Origin: a virus
IMG/VR virus record: IMGVR_UViG_3300035698_010566
Location: 1-46,451 of that record
Length of the DNA stretch: 46,451 nucleotides
Strand: one strand, 5' to 3'
Positions within the stretch are counted from its first letter, which is position 1, and the number at the start of each line of letters is the position of its first letter. This document shows, one piece after another, positions 8,164-15,198 of the stretch. Under the pieces are notes generated by a model that was not told where the DNA came from, ran no database searches, and was given only the letters and a program-made list of their open reading frames with translations. Position numbers and translations under genes: made by a program.

Positions 8164-9611
8164 CAGATCCTCGCGAAGACGAGTTCAATGTAGATGTCGG
8201 AACCATCAAAGCCGGCATCGTCCGAGACCAGCCCCATTTCCCAACGGCCCCCAGCTCCGAACACGAGATCCGCAGCAGTCGCCGTGAGGGTGATTGCGGA
8301 CTGCACATCACTCACCAGGGCGTTCAGGCTCGTGGGAGATGCTGCAAGGGTAGTGTTCCCCGTCGTGACATTGGCAACATCCAAGGTGTAATTGCCCACC
8401 GTATGGGCAGTGCCCATCAGAACGGTCACACTCACGAGACGAGATGCTTGGGGGACCCACCCCTTGTACCTGAGGGTGTCGTTGGGAACCGCCGGCAGGT
8501 TGAGGTGGTAGGGTACCAGATTTGACCCTGAGAAGAACACCTTCCAGTTGGACACACCGTCACTGCAAATCAACAGTGTGGTGTTGGCTGGAACTGCTAA
8601 GGTCGCGGCTCCACCGATAGTCTCCGCACCGTTCGGAGTGAGAGTCAGAGTCCCGGCAGTCGTGTCCGTCCTTTGGACGACAACGAAAACCCCCTCCATT
8701 CTTGCAGCAGCAGTGAGGTTGACGACATGGGCACTTGTTCCAACCAGGGTGTAGACAAGCGCCCGGTCAGGTTTCAACAGGTCACCCGTTGTGGGGCCTG
8801 CCCCGGGAGAGACTGCGGTGTATGCCCCACCCAAAAGGCTGACGGGCGTTCCTGCACTGGCAGGAACATAGTAGGGTTCGTTTGCATGCAACCCTGTGCC
8901 ATCCGAAACGAAGATGGCACCTTCCGAGGCAGCAGTGACGACACTGGCCTCCTCGGTGAAGATGATCCCCGTGGGATCAATGAGGCCTGTCACTGTCAGC
9001 TTGCCATTTACGACAACTGCCCCTGTGGCCCCTGGGAACATGTTGATGCTGTCAGTTGCATTCCCCACCCGAAGGGTGATGTCTGTGGCACCCCGAAGCT
9101 CATCGCCCGTGCTGTAAATCAGGTGGGTCCCACCGGTGGTGTTGCCCGCAACCAGAGTGGCATCCAAGGGCTCAACAACAGCTGTGGCTGCCTCCAGAGC
9201 AATCAGGTTTGCGTTCTGCTCATCTGCCCACCCGACAGGGTCGACATCGACAGGAATGATGCCTGTGCCATCACGGCGCTCACCCGCAGCGACGAGGGTG
9301 AGGCCCAGGGTCGTTGTCAGGGCACGAAGGCGAACGTACTGCGTGTCCTCGGTAACCAGACCTGCATCAATGATGAGACGAACAAGGTAGGCACCGGCCT
9401 TGTCTGCGGTGAACGTGCCGGGAGAAACCGCAATGACACTCCCCGAGAAGGTGGCAGTGGAGCCCTCAGGGACGTAGGTGAGACTCCAGGCGTAGGTCGT
9501 TGCTGCGTCCAGAGATTGAACGAGCACCACGTCCGTAACGATGAGATCGTCCCGGCTTGCCTCATCGATGGGGACAAGGCCGTTTTGTAGGCTACGAATT
9601 CGAGCGGCCAT
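8163..9611 (-). CDS. Tail fibre sharing its N-terminal anchor with the 1451-residue fibre
   Basis: A 482-residue fibre. Residues 1-133 (MAARIRSLQNGLVP to VGWADEQN) align without gaps to the start of the 1451-residue fibre; by hand about 80 of 133 positions are identical. The segment TTYAWSLTYVPEGSTATFSG looks PKD/Ig-like. A second shared block, KLTVTGLIDPTGIIF to EGAIFVSDGTGL, occurs at roughly residues 205-245. The C-terminal third (YHLNLPAVPNDTLRYKGWVP onward) is a separate beta-rich domain not found in the longer paralogue. This suggests two fibres of different reach on the same docking site. First gene of the leftward fibre cluster; ATG start preceded by AGAGAGGAAC. Confidence 0.78.
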   Translation of the reverse strand: MAARIRSLQNGLVPIDEASRDDLIVTDVVLVQSLDAATTYAWSLTYVPEGSTATFSGSVIAVSPGTFTADKAGAYLVRLIIDAGLVTEDTQYVRLRALTTTLGLTLVAAGERRDGTGIIPVDVDPVGWADEQNANLIALEAATAVVEPLDATLVAGNTTGGTHLIYSTGDELRGATDITLRVGNATDSINMFPGATGAVVVNGKLTVTGLIDPTGIIFTEEASVVTAASEGAIFVSDGTGLHANEPYYVPASAGTPVSLLGGAYTAVSPGAGPTTGDLLKPDRALVYTLVGTSAHVVNLTAAARMEGVFVVVQRTDTTAGTLTLTPNGAETIGGAATLAVPANTTLLICSDGVSNWKVFFSGSNLVPYHLNLPAVPNDTLRYKGWVPQASRLVSVTVLMGTAHTVGNYTLDVANVTTGNTTLAASPTSLNALVSDVQSAITLTATAADLVFGAGGRWEMGLVSDDAGFDGSDIYIELVFARI

Positions 9612-9644
9612 GGGTTCCTCTCTGGGGACTCTACTGTGCTGCCT

Positions 9645-9651
9645 CTATAGG
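9645..9651 (-). promoter_or_regulatory. CCTATAG element in the divergent intergenic region
   Basis: The 86-base region between the leftward 482-residue fibre gene and the rightward glycosylase gene holds CCTATAG on the minus strand, 33 bases before the fibre ATG, within GTCCTATAGAGGCAGCA, then CAGTAGAGTCC. The flanks match the element before the 1451-residue fibre. Because CTATAG is palindromic, the plus strand reads CTCTATAGGAC and the site could serve both directions. The remaining sequence of this gap shows no further clear promoter or terminator. Confidence 0.4.
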
Positions 9652-9697
9652 ACAGACAACGGGGGCACGAAAAAATCCAGAACGAGTATCTAGAGGC

Positions 9698-10306
9698 ATG
9701 AGCTGTGCAAGCCGTCTGGAATATCTGCGGACCTCCCGAGTGGAGGGCTGTGCTCGGTGCCCACTTCACAAGAGGCGCAACAAGACAGTGTTCGGTTCGG
9801 GGGATCCCCACGCTGCCATCATGGTCATCGGGGAAAGCCCTGGGCACCAGGAGGATGCGAGTGGGGATCCCTTCGTGGGCCCCGCCGGCAAGATGCAAGA
9901 TGGTCTGTTCCGCAGGGCAGGTATCAACAGAGAGGACATCTACATCGCGAACATCGTGAAATGCCGCCCCCCAAACAACAGAGATCCCGAGCAGGAGGAG
10001 ATGGTTGCCTGTGCCCCCTTCCTACACCTCCAGATTCGGATCGTGCAACCCCGGGTCATCATTGCTGTAGGGGGTGTGGCTGCTCGGTTCCTCTCTGGAA
10101 GGACAAGGGACGACTCCGTGGGATTTCTTCGGAGCAGGCAGTGGATGTACGGTAACAAGGTCACAGAGGTACAATGCCCCCTTGTAGTGACCTACCACCC
10201 CTCCTATGTTCTACGCCTCCAGAGCGACAAACCACAGATGAAGAAGATCGTCCGTAGGATCCTCTGGGACTTCGGAAAAGCAGTTGACATCGTTGGAGGG
10301 TTTTAG
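9698..10306 (+). CDS. Uracil-DNA glycosylase, family 4 (Fe-S) type
   Basis: A 202-residue protein with the hallmarks of family-4/5 uracil-DNA glycosylases, which excise uracil from DNA to begin base-excision repair. The active-site motif GESPGHQED is at residues 45-53, followed by GDPFVGPAG (56-64), VKCRPPNNRDP (87-97) and the uracil-side motif HPSY (167-170). Four cysteines at 18, 21, 89 and 105 have the spacing expected to bind a 4Fe-4S cluster. Family 4 usually has GEAPG; here Ala is Ser. The frame is open about 47 codons further upstream but that part is non-conserved and overlaps the divergent fibre gene, so the ATG at 9698 is chosen; it gives the usual family length. The purine-rich AGAGG lies very close to this ATG, so initiation may be weak or leaderless. 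First gene of the rightward island. Confidence 0.9.
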   Translation: MSCASRLEYLRTSRVEGCARCPLHKRRNKTVFGSGDPHAAIMVIGESPGHQEDASGDPFVGPAGKMQDGLFRRAGINREDIYIANIVKCRPPNNRDPEQEEMVACAPFLHLQIRIVQPRVIIAVGGVAARFLSGRTRDDSVGFLRSRQWMYGNKVTEVQCPLVVTYHPSYVLRLQSDKPQMKKIVRRILWDFGKAVDIVGGF

Positions 10307-10308
10307 CC

Positions 10309-10539
10309 ATGGCTGACATCTCAGAATTTGCCACAAAGACCTATGTGACCGTCTACCTGGAGAACTCGACAGGGGAGATTACCCTGACCGACAAAGAGTA
10401 TGCAGGGTTGGCGGAGCACTGGCGCAATTACCATGACCACCACGTCTGTTATGTGGAAGGTGGTCAAATCTTCCAGACCCCTTCTGTCCTTATAGACCTC
10501 GAAGGTCTCCTCGAAGTGCACCTCAAGGATGAATCATGA
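10309..10539 (+). CDS. Small acidic protein, unknown
   Basis: A 76-residue protein, MADISEFATKTYVTVYLENS to VHLKDES. It begins three bases after the glycosylase stop, and a good GGAGGG ribosome-binding site lies inside the end of that gene, so the two are probably co-translated. The sequence alternates beta (TYVTVYLE) and helical (DKEYAGLAEHWRNYHDHH) character, with a His-rich patch near residues 38-45 and one Cys. No membrane segment. Its ATG-containing end overlaps the next gene (ATGA). I do not recognise the family. Confidence 0.65.
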   Translation: MADISEFATKTYVTVYLENSTGEITLTDKEYAGLAEHWRNYHDHHVCYVEGGQIFQTPSVLIDLEGLLEVHLKDES

Positions 10540-10799
10540 TGCAAAGATGTCCCACCTGTGATGGAAATTGCTGGCACCCCCGCTGTGACTGCGACCCCGA
10601 CGGGTTGCATGAGTGTCGCGGTCAAGGCTCCTGCGGGCAAACAGAGTGCCCAACCTGCAAGGGAGAGGGGGAGATTGAGAGCACGGCTCAAACCCTCTGC
10701 GCCAGCACCCATGAAGGAGACAGGGCAGCTGTGAGCATGGGCTGTGCCGTGGAAGCTCCCCCCACCTGTGGAATCTGCGGGCACACTGCCGGGAAATAA
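10536..10799 (+). CDS. Cysteine-rich protein with DnaJ-like zinc motifs
   Basis: An 87-residue protein with 13 cysteines. Three knuckles are visible: CPTCDG (residues 5-10), CPTCKGEG (38-45) and CGICGH (78-83). The first two resemble the CxxCxGxG repeats of the DnaJ zinc-binding domain. Such proteins bind zinc and often act as scaffolds or redox or RNA/protein-binding modules. Its start overlaps the previous stop (ATGA at 10536-10539), with a second ATG immediately after. A fold with one or two zinc ions is inferred from spacing; partner and function are unknown. Confidence 0.65.
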   Translation: MMQRCPTCDGNCWHPRCDCDPDGLHECRGQGSCGQTECPTCKGEGEIESTAQTLCASTHEGDRAAVSMGCAVEAPPTCGICGHTAGK

Positions 10800-10856
10800 C
10801 CCCGTTCCTGGTTTCAACTTCCCCCATCCCGCGTAGTAGAGGTGAGAGGGAAAGAG

Positions 10857-11027
10857 ATGAAGACCGGACGAAAGGCACAAGGCCAGAACATGAGCCTCGG
10901 AGAGGCAGGAACCAAGTCCGTAGCTTTCGGGCTCGGACACAAAAGCTGCCCCACCAAGAAGCGTGTCCGCCGGGCCCTGGAACGCAGGGTGCGTCAGGCA
11001 GCCAAAACCGCTTGCCAGAACTTCTAG
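10857..11027 (+). CDS. Small very basic protein, possible nucleic-acid binder
   Basis: A 56-residue protein, MKTGRKAQGQNMSLGEAG to KTACQNF. The C-terminal half (KKRVRRALERRVRQAAK, about residues 33-49) is an Arg/Lys-rich amphipathic helix with strong positive charge, which would suit binding DNA, RNA or an acidic partner. The ATG at 10857 is preferred over an in-frame GTG at 10842 because GAGAGGGAAAGAG gives it a ribosome-binding site. The 57-base gap before it holds no clear promoter or hairpin. Ten bases separate it from the next gene. No family recognised. Confidence 0.55.
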   Translation: MKTGRKAQGQNMSLGEAGTKSVAFGLGHKSCPTKKRVRRALERRVRQAAKTACQNF

Positions 11028-11036
11028 GAGGTCCCC

Positions 11037-11363
11037 GTGTCCCGTGAATTCTTCGCCCGTGTGCCTACCGCTGAGACCACCGACCCCTCGTGGGTCATCC
11101 AAGGACTCGGCTCCCGCGTTCGTATCCTCCGTGTTGAGGATGACGGTGTGTGCCCCGATGACAACTCACCCTGTTCCAAGGTCTTTCACACCGGCCCCGA
11201 AGACGCTCTGTGTGTCGTGTCACGTGCTGGGTTTGTCCATCCCGAAGACCGCCCCTCTGCGTGCCCCTCCTGTCATGCGGATCTAGGTAAAGACCCCTTC
11301 CCCGTGTGGTGCCGCGCCTGTGATGCTGATGTCTACACCCCTGTCCGCCCCTGGGAGAACTGA
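11037..11363 (+). CDS. Small zinc-ribbon-like protein
   Basis: A 108-residue protein starting with GTG, chosen because a perfect AGGAGG lies at 11026-11031, six bases before it. CPSC (76-79) and CRAC (92-95) are spaced as in a zinc ribbon, and further cysteines lie at 39, 46 and 59. The N-terminal half (VIQGLGSRVRILRVEDDG) looks beta-stranded, and HPEDRPSACPSCHADLG leads into the ribbon. It probably binds zinc and may contact nucleic acid or protein, but no specific family is recognised. The stop overlaps the ATG of the next gene. Confidence 0.65.
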   Translation: MSREFFARVPTAETTDPSWVIQGLGSRVRILRVEDDGVCPDDNSPCSKVFHTGPEDALCVVSRAGFVHPEDRPSACPSCHADLGKDPFPVWCRACDADVYTPVRPWEN

Positions 11364-11593
11364 TGTTCGCATGGATTCTCAACATGATCGGGTCGCTGGT
11401 TCTCGGATTCCTGCTGGGTGGCACCTTCTGGCTTGTTGCCCAGCCCTTCGGGGATGTGGGCCTCTTTGGACCCTTCGTGGGCACTTTCATGCTGGGCACG
11501 TGTGCGGTGGTCACCGCCCTTAGCCTGCTGGGTGGTGGAAACCAGAGAATCCCCATGGGTAAACCCACGATGCCGCCATGGGTAGGTAGATGA
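11363..11593 (+). CDS. Small membrane protein
   Basis: A 76-residue protein with two predicted membrane helices, about residues 4-28 (WILNMIGSLVLGFLLGGTFW) and 33-60 (GLFGPFVGTFMLGTCAVVTA). A Gly-rich turn lies between them, and a short polar tail ends KPTMPPWVGR. No signal-peptidase site is evident. The ATG overlaps the previous TGA, and its own stop overlaps the next start (ATGA). Paired tiny membrane proteins can be holins, superinfection-exclusion factors or inner-membrane anchors, but no lysozyme is nearby, so a lysis role is not supported. Confidence 0.65.
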   Translation: MFAWILNMIGSLVLGFLLGGTFWLVAQPFGDVGLFGPFVGTFMLGTCAVVTALSLLGGGNQRIPMGKPTMPPWVGR

Positions 11594-11799
11594 TGGACGA
11601 CACCGACGAAAAACCCCGCAAGTCGAGGGGTGGTTGTAGCTGTAGCTGTTGTGGGTGCGGGTGTTGGCCTATCTTTGCCCTCCACCTGATGGCAGCAATT
11701 CTCTCCGCTTACTTGAACGGGTCGGCCCTGTGGGTAATCCTCCACGGGATCCTCGGGCCGTTCTATCTGGTGTACGTGTGCCTCGGTTTCGGGTGGTGA
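11590..11799 (+). CDS. Small membrane protein with a dense cysteine cluster
   Basis: A 69-residue protein. A charged N-terminus (MMDDTDEKPRKSRGG) is followed by six cysteines within ten residues (16-25, CSCSCCGCGC), then two hydrophobic helices, about 27-44 and 47-66. The cysteine cluster sits right at the membrane boundary, a layout that would allow metal binding, disulphides or lipid attachment, though none of these can be told from sequence. Its start overlaps the previous membrane-protein gene by four bases, so the pair are probably made together and may form a complex. Family unknown. Confidence 0.6.
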   Translation: MMDDTDEKPRKSRGGCSCSCCGCGCWPIFALHLMAAILSAYLNGSALWVILHGILGPFYLVYVCLGFGW

Positions 11800-11800
11800 A

Positions 11801-13882
11801 ATGGAACGTCCCCTGAGTGAAGTAGTCAACGATGCCCTCCAGCGGTGGGTTGCCGTGTCAGGCATCGACCCCGCAGTGCTTGACCCCGACAAGACGAGTT
11901 TCTCCTTTGGAGAGTACGACCAGAAGAAAGAGCTAGAAATGCTCCACCGGTCATGGGATCTCGACCCCTCGGGATTGACCACTCTCATGCTCATTCGGGG
12001 CAGCTTCGAGGAGCTTCTCAAAGAAACGAAGTTCAACGCCCTCGACATGATCCTCCACCCGGAGCGAATCGAGGGAGCACTCAAGCCCCTCACCGAAATG
12101 CGAGACGGCATCGAGCACCCCGATGTGGTCGAGATCTTCGATGCTTTCCAAGACCTCCTCCGGGAAGCCGCAACCTTCTACGGCGCAGACGTGACAGAGA
12201 ACTACGAGGCGTGGATTACTGACAAGCTCGCCCTGGCTGAAATTCGTAGGGATGCCCTGGTGGGTGTGGAGAGCTTGGAGTGCCACCAGTTTGTTCAGGG
12301 ACACGGGGCAGAGCGCCCACTGGGATTCAACCCGAAAATCTACGAATTCTGGAACGTGAACAGCCTCTTGGCTGCCATGCGTGGTCAGATGGACCCTGGC
12401 ATCACCCTGTGCCTCATCAGGGATCCTGAGCATATCCTGGCATCGTTCTTCGTGTTCGCCATCAAAAACGGCGACAACATCATCTTCCTGACCGACCGTG
12501 CCAAGATCCCGCATCCAGACTTCCACCGCATGGCTCGGGCGCGAGGGGCCAGCCGGGATTTCATGAGCCGGTCCGCCCAGTTCTGGCTCCCCTACCAGCT
12601 TCTCGATCTGGAACCTCCCACAGAGCAGGACTACATCTTCGAGAAAACCCGCACGAGTCTCGTGCCCTACAACGCCAAGGGAATCCCCCTTGCAGATATC
12701 AAGGATCTAAAGCCACCTCAAATCATCTGGCTGGCTCTTATGTTCGACGGGATCAACAGTCAGTTCTGGAAGGACGGCCGCGTTGCCAAGCAGCTCTCCT
12801 ACACCGGAGAAATGGTGGTCGAACCCCATGCCCTGGTCGGAGCAGATGGAGCCCTCGTCCAGTCCGGGCACTACAAGCCCCTAGAGCTGGAACCGCTGAC
12901 CCCAGAGAGCATGAAGGACATCCACAATGATGACCAGTGGGGTTGCAAACCCACGAACTTCAACCACTGGATGGTGGAGCGGTACGAGAGTCAGGTGCCT
13001 GACCACGCCCTGAACGTGGTCGGAAACAACAGAGTCCCACAGCTTGTAGACACTCTACGGAAGCAGGGATTCCTGGCTCCTGACAAGCGCGATGACTGGG
13101 AGAAGAGCATGTCCCGCAGCCGAGATCAGCACGGCGTTCGGGCACTCAACCCCATGACCTTCGGAGTTGCTGAAGATATTGACAACGACCGTAAATGGAC
13201 TGCCCGGACCAACCAGGTTGGGGTGATTCAAACCCTCGCCAACGAGGAGTTCGACCGCGAGGTAAAGAAGATCTGGAGGTGGTACTCCTCACGGGTAAAT
13301 GCCAAGACGGAATTCCTACTCGATGCAATCGCCCATGGGGGACTGATCCTCCCCTCTTGGAAGGGAGAACGCACCGAATTTGGTGATGGGAGTGGTTTCT
13401 ACAGAGTGCACACCCCGGGTGCACACAAGAACCAGGTGCAAGATTTCGATGTTCTCACGCAAACGAGCGTGGATAACGGCAGCCCTTGGAGGTGGCCCAC
13501 CAAGGGCTTTCGAGAAAATGCCCCTTGGCAGCGGGGTGTGCGTGTCGGAGATCGGGACTACGAAAAGGGGTGGATGTGTTGTGAGAGACCCCATGTGCGA
13601 GCCACTGTAGTCACCGGCATCACCATCAACTGCCCAGAAGCTGCAGCAGCCCTGCTCGGAATCAAGGTCAAAGACCTCCCCTGGGCTCTCCAGAATTTCT
13701 ACGATGGGGATGCCCCGTACCATGGCAATGCGATCCTGGACCGCGTTGACCCCCAAGAGTGGAAGCTGAACAATCCGTGGGTCAAGGAGATGTCCCTCCA
13801 CATCAGGGTCACACAGAGCAAGAATGCCATCCATGCTCGCCGCAAGCGACTGGGGCTTCCCCGAAGGAAATTCGAGTTCTAG
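11801..13882 (+). CDS. Large soluble protein of unknown function
   Basis: A 693-residue protein with no signal peptide or membrane segment. Residues 1-170 are mainly helical and acidic. About 180-290 form a mixed alpha/beta segment: FNPKIYEFWNVNSLLAAM, then GITLCLIRDPEHI, FVFAIKNGDNIIFLTDR. The middle (about 290-520) contains several Trp/Asp-rich stretches such as IIWLALMFDGINSQFWKDGR. The C-terminus has a CC pair (GWMCCERP), a small compact region (CPEAAAALLGIKVKDLPWAL) and a very basic tail (HARRKRLGLPRRKFEF). I recall similar proteins annotated only as hypothetical in large phages; I cannot assign an activity. It is the last and largest gene of the island. Its TAG shares a CTAG with the stop of the opposing gene. 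Confidence 0.8.
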   Translation: MERPLSEVVNDALQRWVAVSGIDPAVLDPDKTSFSFGEYDQKKELEMLHRSWDLDPSGLTTLMLIRGSFEELLKETKFNALDMILHPERIEGALKPLTEMRDGIEHPDVVEIFDAFQDLLREAATFYGADVTENYEAWITDKLALAEIRRDALVGVESLECHQFVQGHGAERPLGFNPKIYEFWNVNSLLAAMRGQMDPGITLCLIRDPEHILASFFVFAIKNGDNIIFLTDRAKIPHPDFHRMARARGASRDFMSRSAQFWLPYQLLDLEPPTEQDYIFEKTRTSLVPYNAKGIPLADIKDLKPPQIIWLALMFDGINSQFWKDGRVAKQLSYTGEMVVEPHALVGADGALVQSGHYKPLELEPLTPESMKDIHNDDQWGCKPTNFNHWMVERYESQVPDHALNVVGNNRVPQLVDTLRKQGFLAPDKRDDWEKSMSRSRDQHGVRALNPMTFGVAEDIDNDRKWTARTNQVGVIQTLANEEFDREVKKIWRWYSSRVNAKTEFLLDAIAHGGLILPSWKGERTEFGDGSGFYRVHTPGAHKNQVQDFDVLTQTSVDNGSPWRWPTKGFRENAPWQRGVRVGDRDYEKGWMCCERPHVRATVVTGITINCPEAAAALLGIKVKDLPWALQNFYDGDAPYHGNAILDRVDPQEWKLNNPWVKEMSLHIRVTQSKNAIHARRKRLGLPRRKFEF

Positions 13883-15198
13883 AGGTAGAACTGGTTGGAC
13901 ACGTCCTCACCCGTGATCGTCTTGGGGGTGCGTACACCCATCCTGTCCACGGTCACAGTGTAGGACTGCCCTGTGACGGGCCCTGAATCCATCCTGCAGT
14001 CGATACGGAGAATCGAAGGAGCCACCCGCACCTCTGTAGCGGGGCCGGGAGGCATGTTCCCTTCCTGAAGGGGACCACCATTCAAGCCCAGAAGCACATC
14101 CAGGCGGTAGGAGCCTGCGTTGGGTCCCGCAGAGAAGGTCAGAATCTCACCTTCCTCGACACCCGCGAAGTCCTGGGCAGTGTCCGTAATCACATCCCCA
14201 GACACCGTGCCTGTACCTGTGAGCCCTGTGGGAGACGTGGTGTATGCCCTCGCTGTGGTGTCGTCTCCATAGGGGAAGGGCAGAGTTTCCACCACAGAGT
14301 ATTGCCCCGCATTCGCTCCAGACGCGATGGTCAGGACTGCACGGGGTTGGATACTGACAAAGCTCAACGTCCAGTCGGAGAACAGGGACCTGTCAGTCAG
14401 GGTCATCCCTGCAGTGCCTGTGATGTCCTTCGCCCCGTAGCAGAATTTGCGGAAGTCATCGTAGTAGTGCTCCGACATCTCCCACGACACTTCATCCGTG
14501 AAGATATCGCCCCAGATTTCGAGGAATAGGAAGCGGTACTCAAACAGGGTGTGGGCGGGCTTCAGTGCATCTAGGATGAGGCGCACGTTCTCTTGAAGAA
14601 CAAAGGGGTCATCCGGGAACTCGGTGCCCCCACCCGCCGAGACGTTCAGCTCCATCTCAAACTGGTTGTCGATAGTCCAAGCCCCTGTGGGATCTCGCTG
14701 CACAGAGTGGAGGAATTTCTCTACGAGGACCACATCTGCATCTGTGAGAAGACCTGCACCCTCCTCTACTGCAGCAGGAGTGGCCCCCTGAAGGAGCAGG
14801 AGCACCATCTGATGCAGGAACGCCCGGTAGTCGATGTCACCATCGATAGTGGGGGCGCCTTCCCTCTCGGTGGCTTGTGGGAACACCAGTGTGCCAATGA
14901 CCTCCCACAGGTACTCGGGTCGCGTGAAGTCCCAGTCGGAGTCCTTGTAAACCTCCTGGGCTGCGAGCTGAATCTCTGCAAGCTGCTCTGCAATCGCCTG
15001 GAACTGAAGGGTGTACCAGGGGCCGTTGACCGATGCGACATAGTTGGAGGGGAGAACCGCGAGGAACGCCTTCATTATGTCATTGACGAGAGCCTGCTTG
15101 TCCCTGAGGAACTCCTGACCAGTCCCTGCTACTGGGGCGGGGTTCTGATCCGAGTTATACGGCAGAAGGCTAGTCTTGTCGCCAATATCGTGACCCAT
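13879..15198 (-). CDS. Baseplate-peripheral protein after the J-like gene
   Basis: A 439-residue protein. Residues 1-200 are helical and include LRDKQALVNDIMKAFLAVLP, then AIAEQLAEIQLAAQEVYKDS, then PEYLWEVIGTLVFP; this resembles the position and layout of the gpI-like or tail-completion proteins that follow baseplate J in many phages. The rest (about 250-439) is beta-rich with repeats of SGANAGQYSVVETLPF and SAGPNAGSYRLDVLLG type, suggesting two related small domains. Its ATG overlaps the TGA of the J-like gene (TGATG). It probably joins the wedge to the fibres, by analogy with gpI; sequence-level homology is not established. Confidence 0.6.
   Translation of the reverse strand: MGHDIGDKTSLLPYNSDQNPAPVAGTGQEFLRDKQALVNDIMKAFLAVLPSNYVASVNGPWYTLQFQAIAEQLAEIQLAAQEVYKDSDWDFTRPEYLWEVIGTLVFPQATEREGAPTIDGDIDYRAFLHQMVLLLLQGATPAAVEEGAGLLTDADVVLVEKFLHSVQRDPTGAWTIDNQFEMELNVSAGGGTEFPDDPFVLQENVRLILDALKPAHTLFEYRFLFLEIWGDIFTDEVSWEMSEHYYDDFRKFCYGAKDITGTAGMTLTDRSLFSDWTLSFVSIQPRAVLTIASGANAGQYSVVETLPFPYGDDTTARAYTTSPTGLTGTGTVSGDVITDTAQDFAGVEEGEILTFSAGPNAGSYRLDVLLGLNGGPLQEGNMPPGPATEVRVAPSILRIDCRMDSGPVTGQSYTVTVDRMGVRTPKTITGEDVSNQFYL

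Noticed and set aside
9557-9697. Upstream extension of the glycosylase frame
   Set aside because: The additional 47 codons have no similarity to the family, overlap the start of the divergent fibre gene and would contain the candidate promoter.
11363-11799. Holin/antiholin pair
   Set aside because: Size and membrane helices fit, but there is no endolysin or spanin nearby, and the neighbours are zinc-binding and repair proteins.
11095-12111. A 338-codon open frame on the minus strand across the small-gene island
   Set aside because: It crosses five rightward genes that have tight start-stop overlaps and ribosome-binding sites; its Arg/Ser/Pro-rich translation looks like a shadow.
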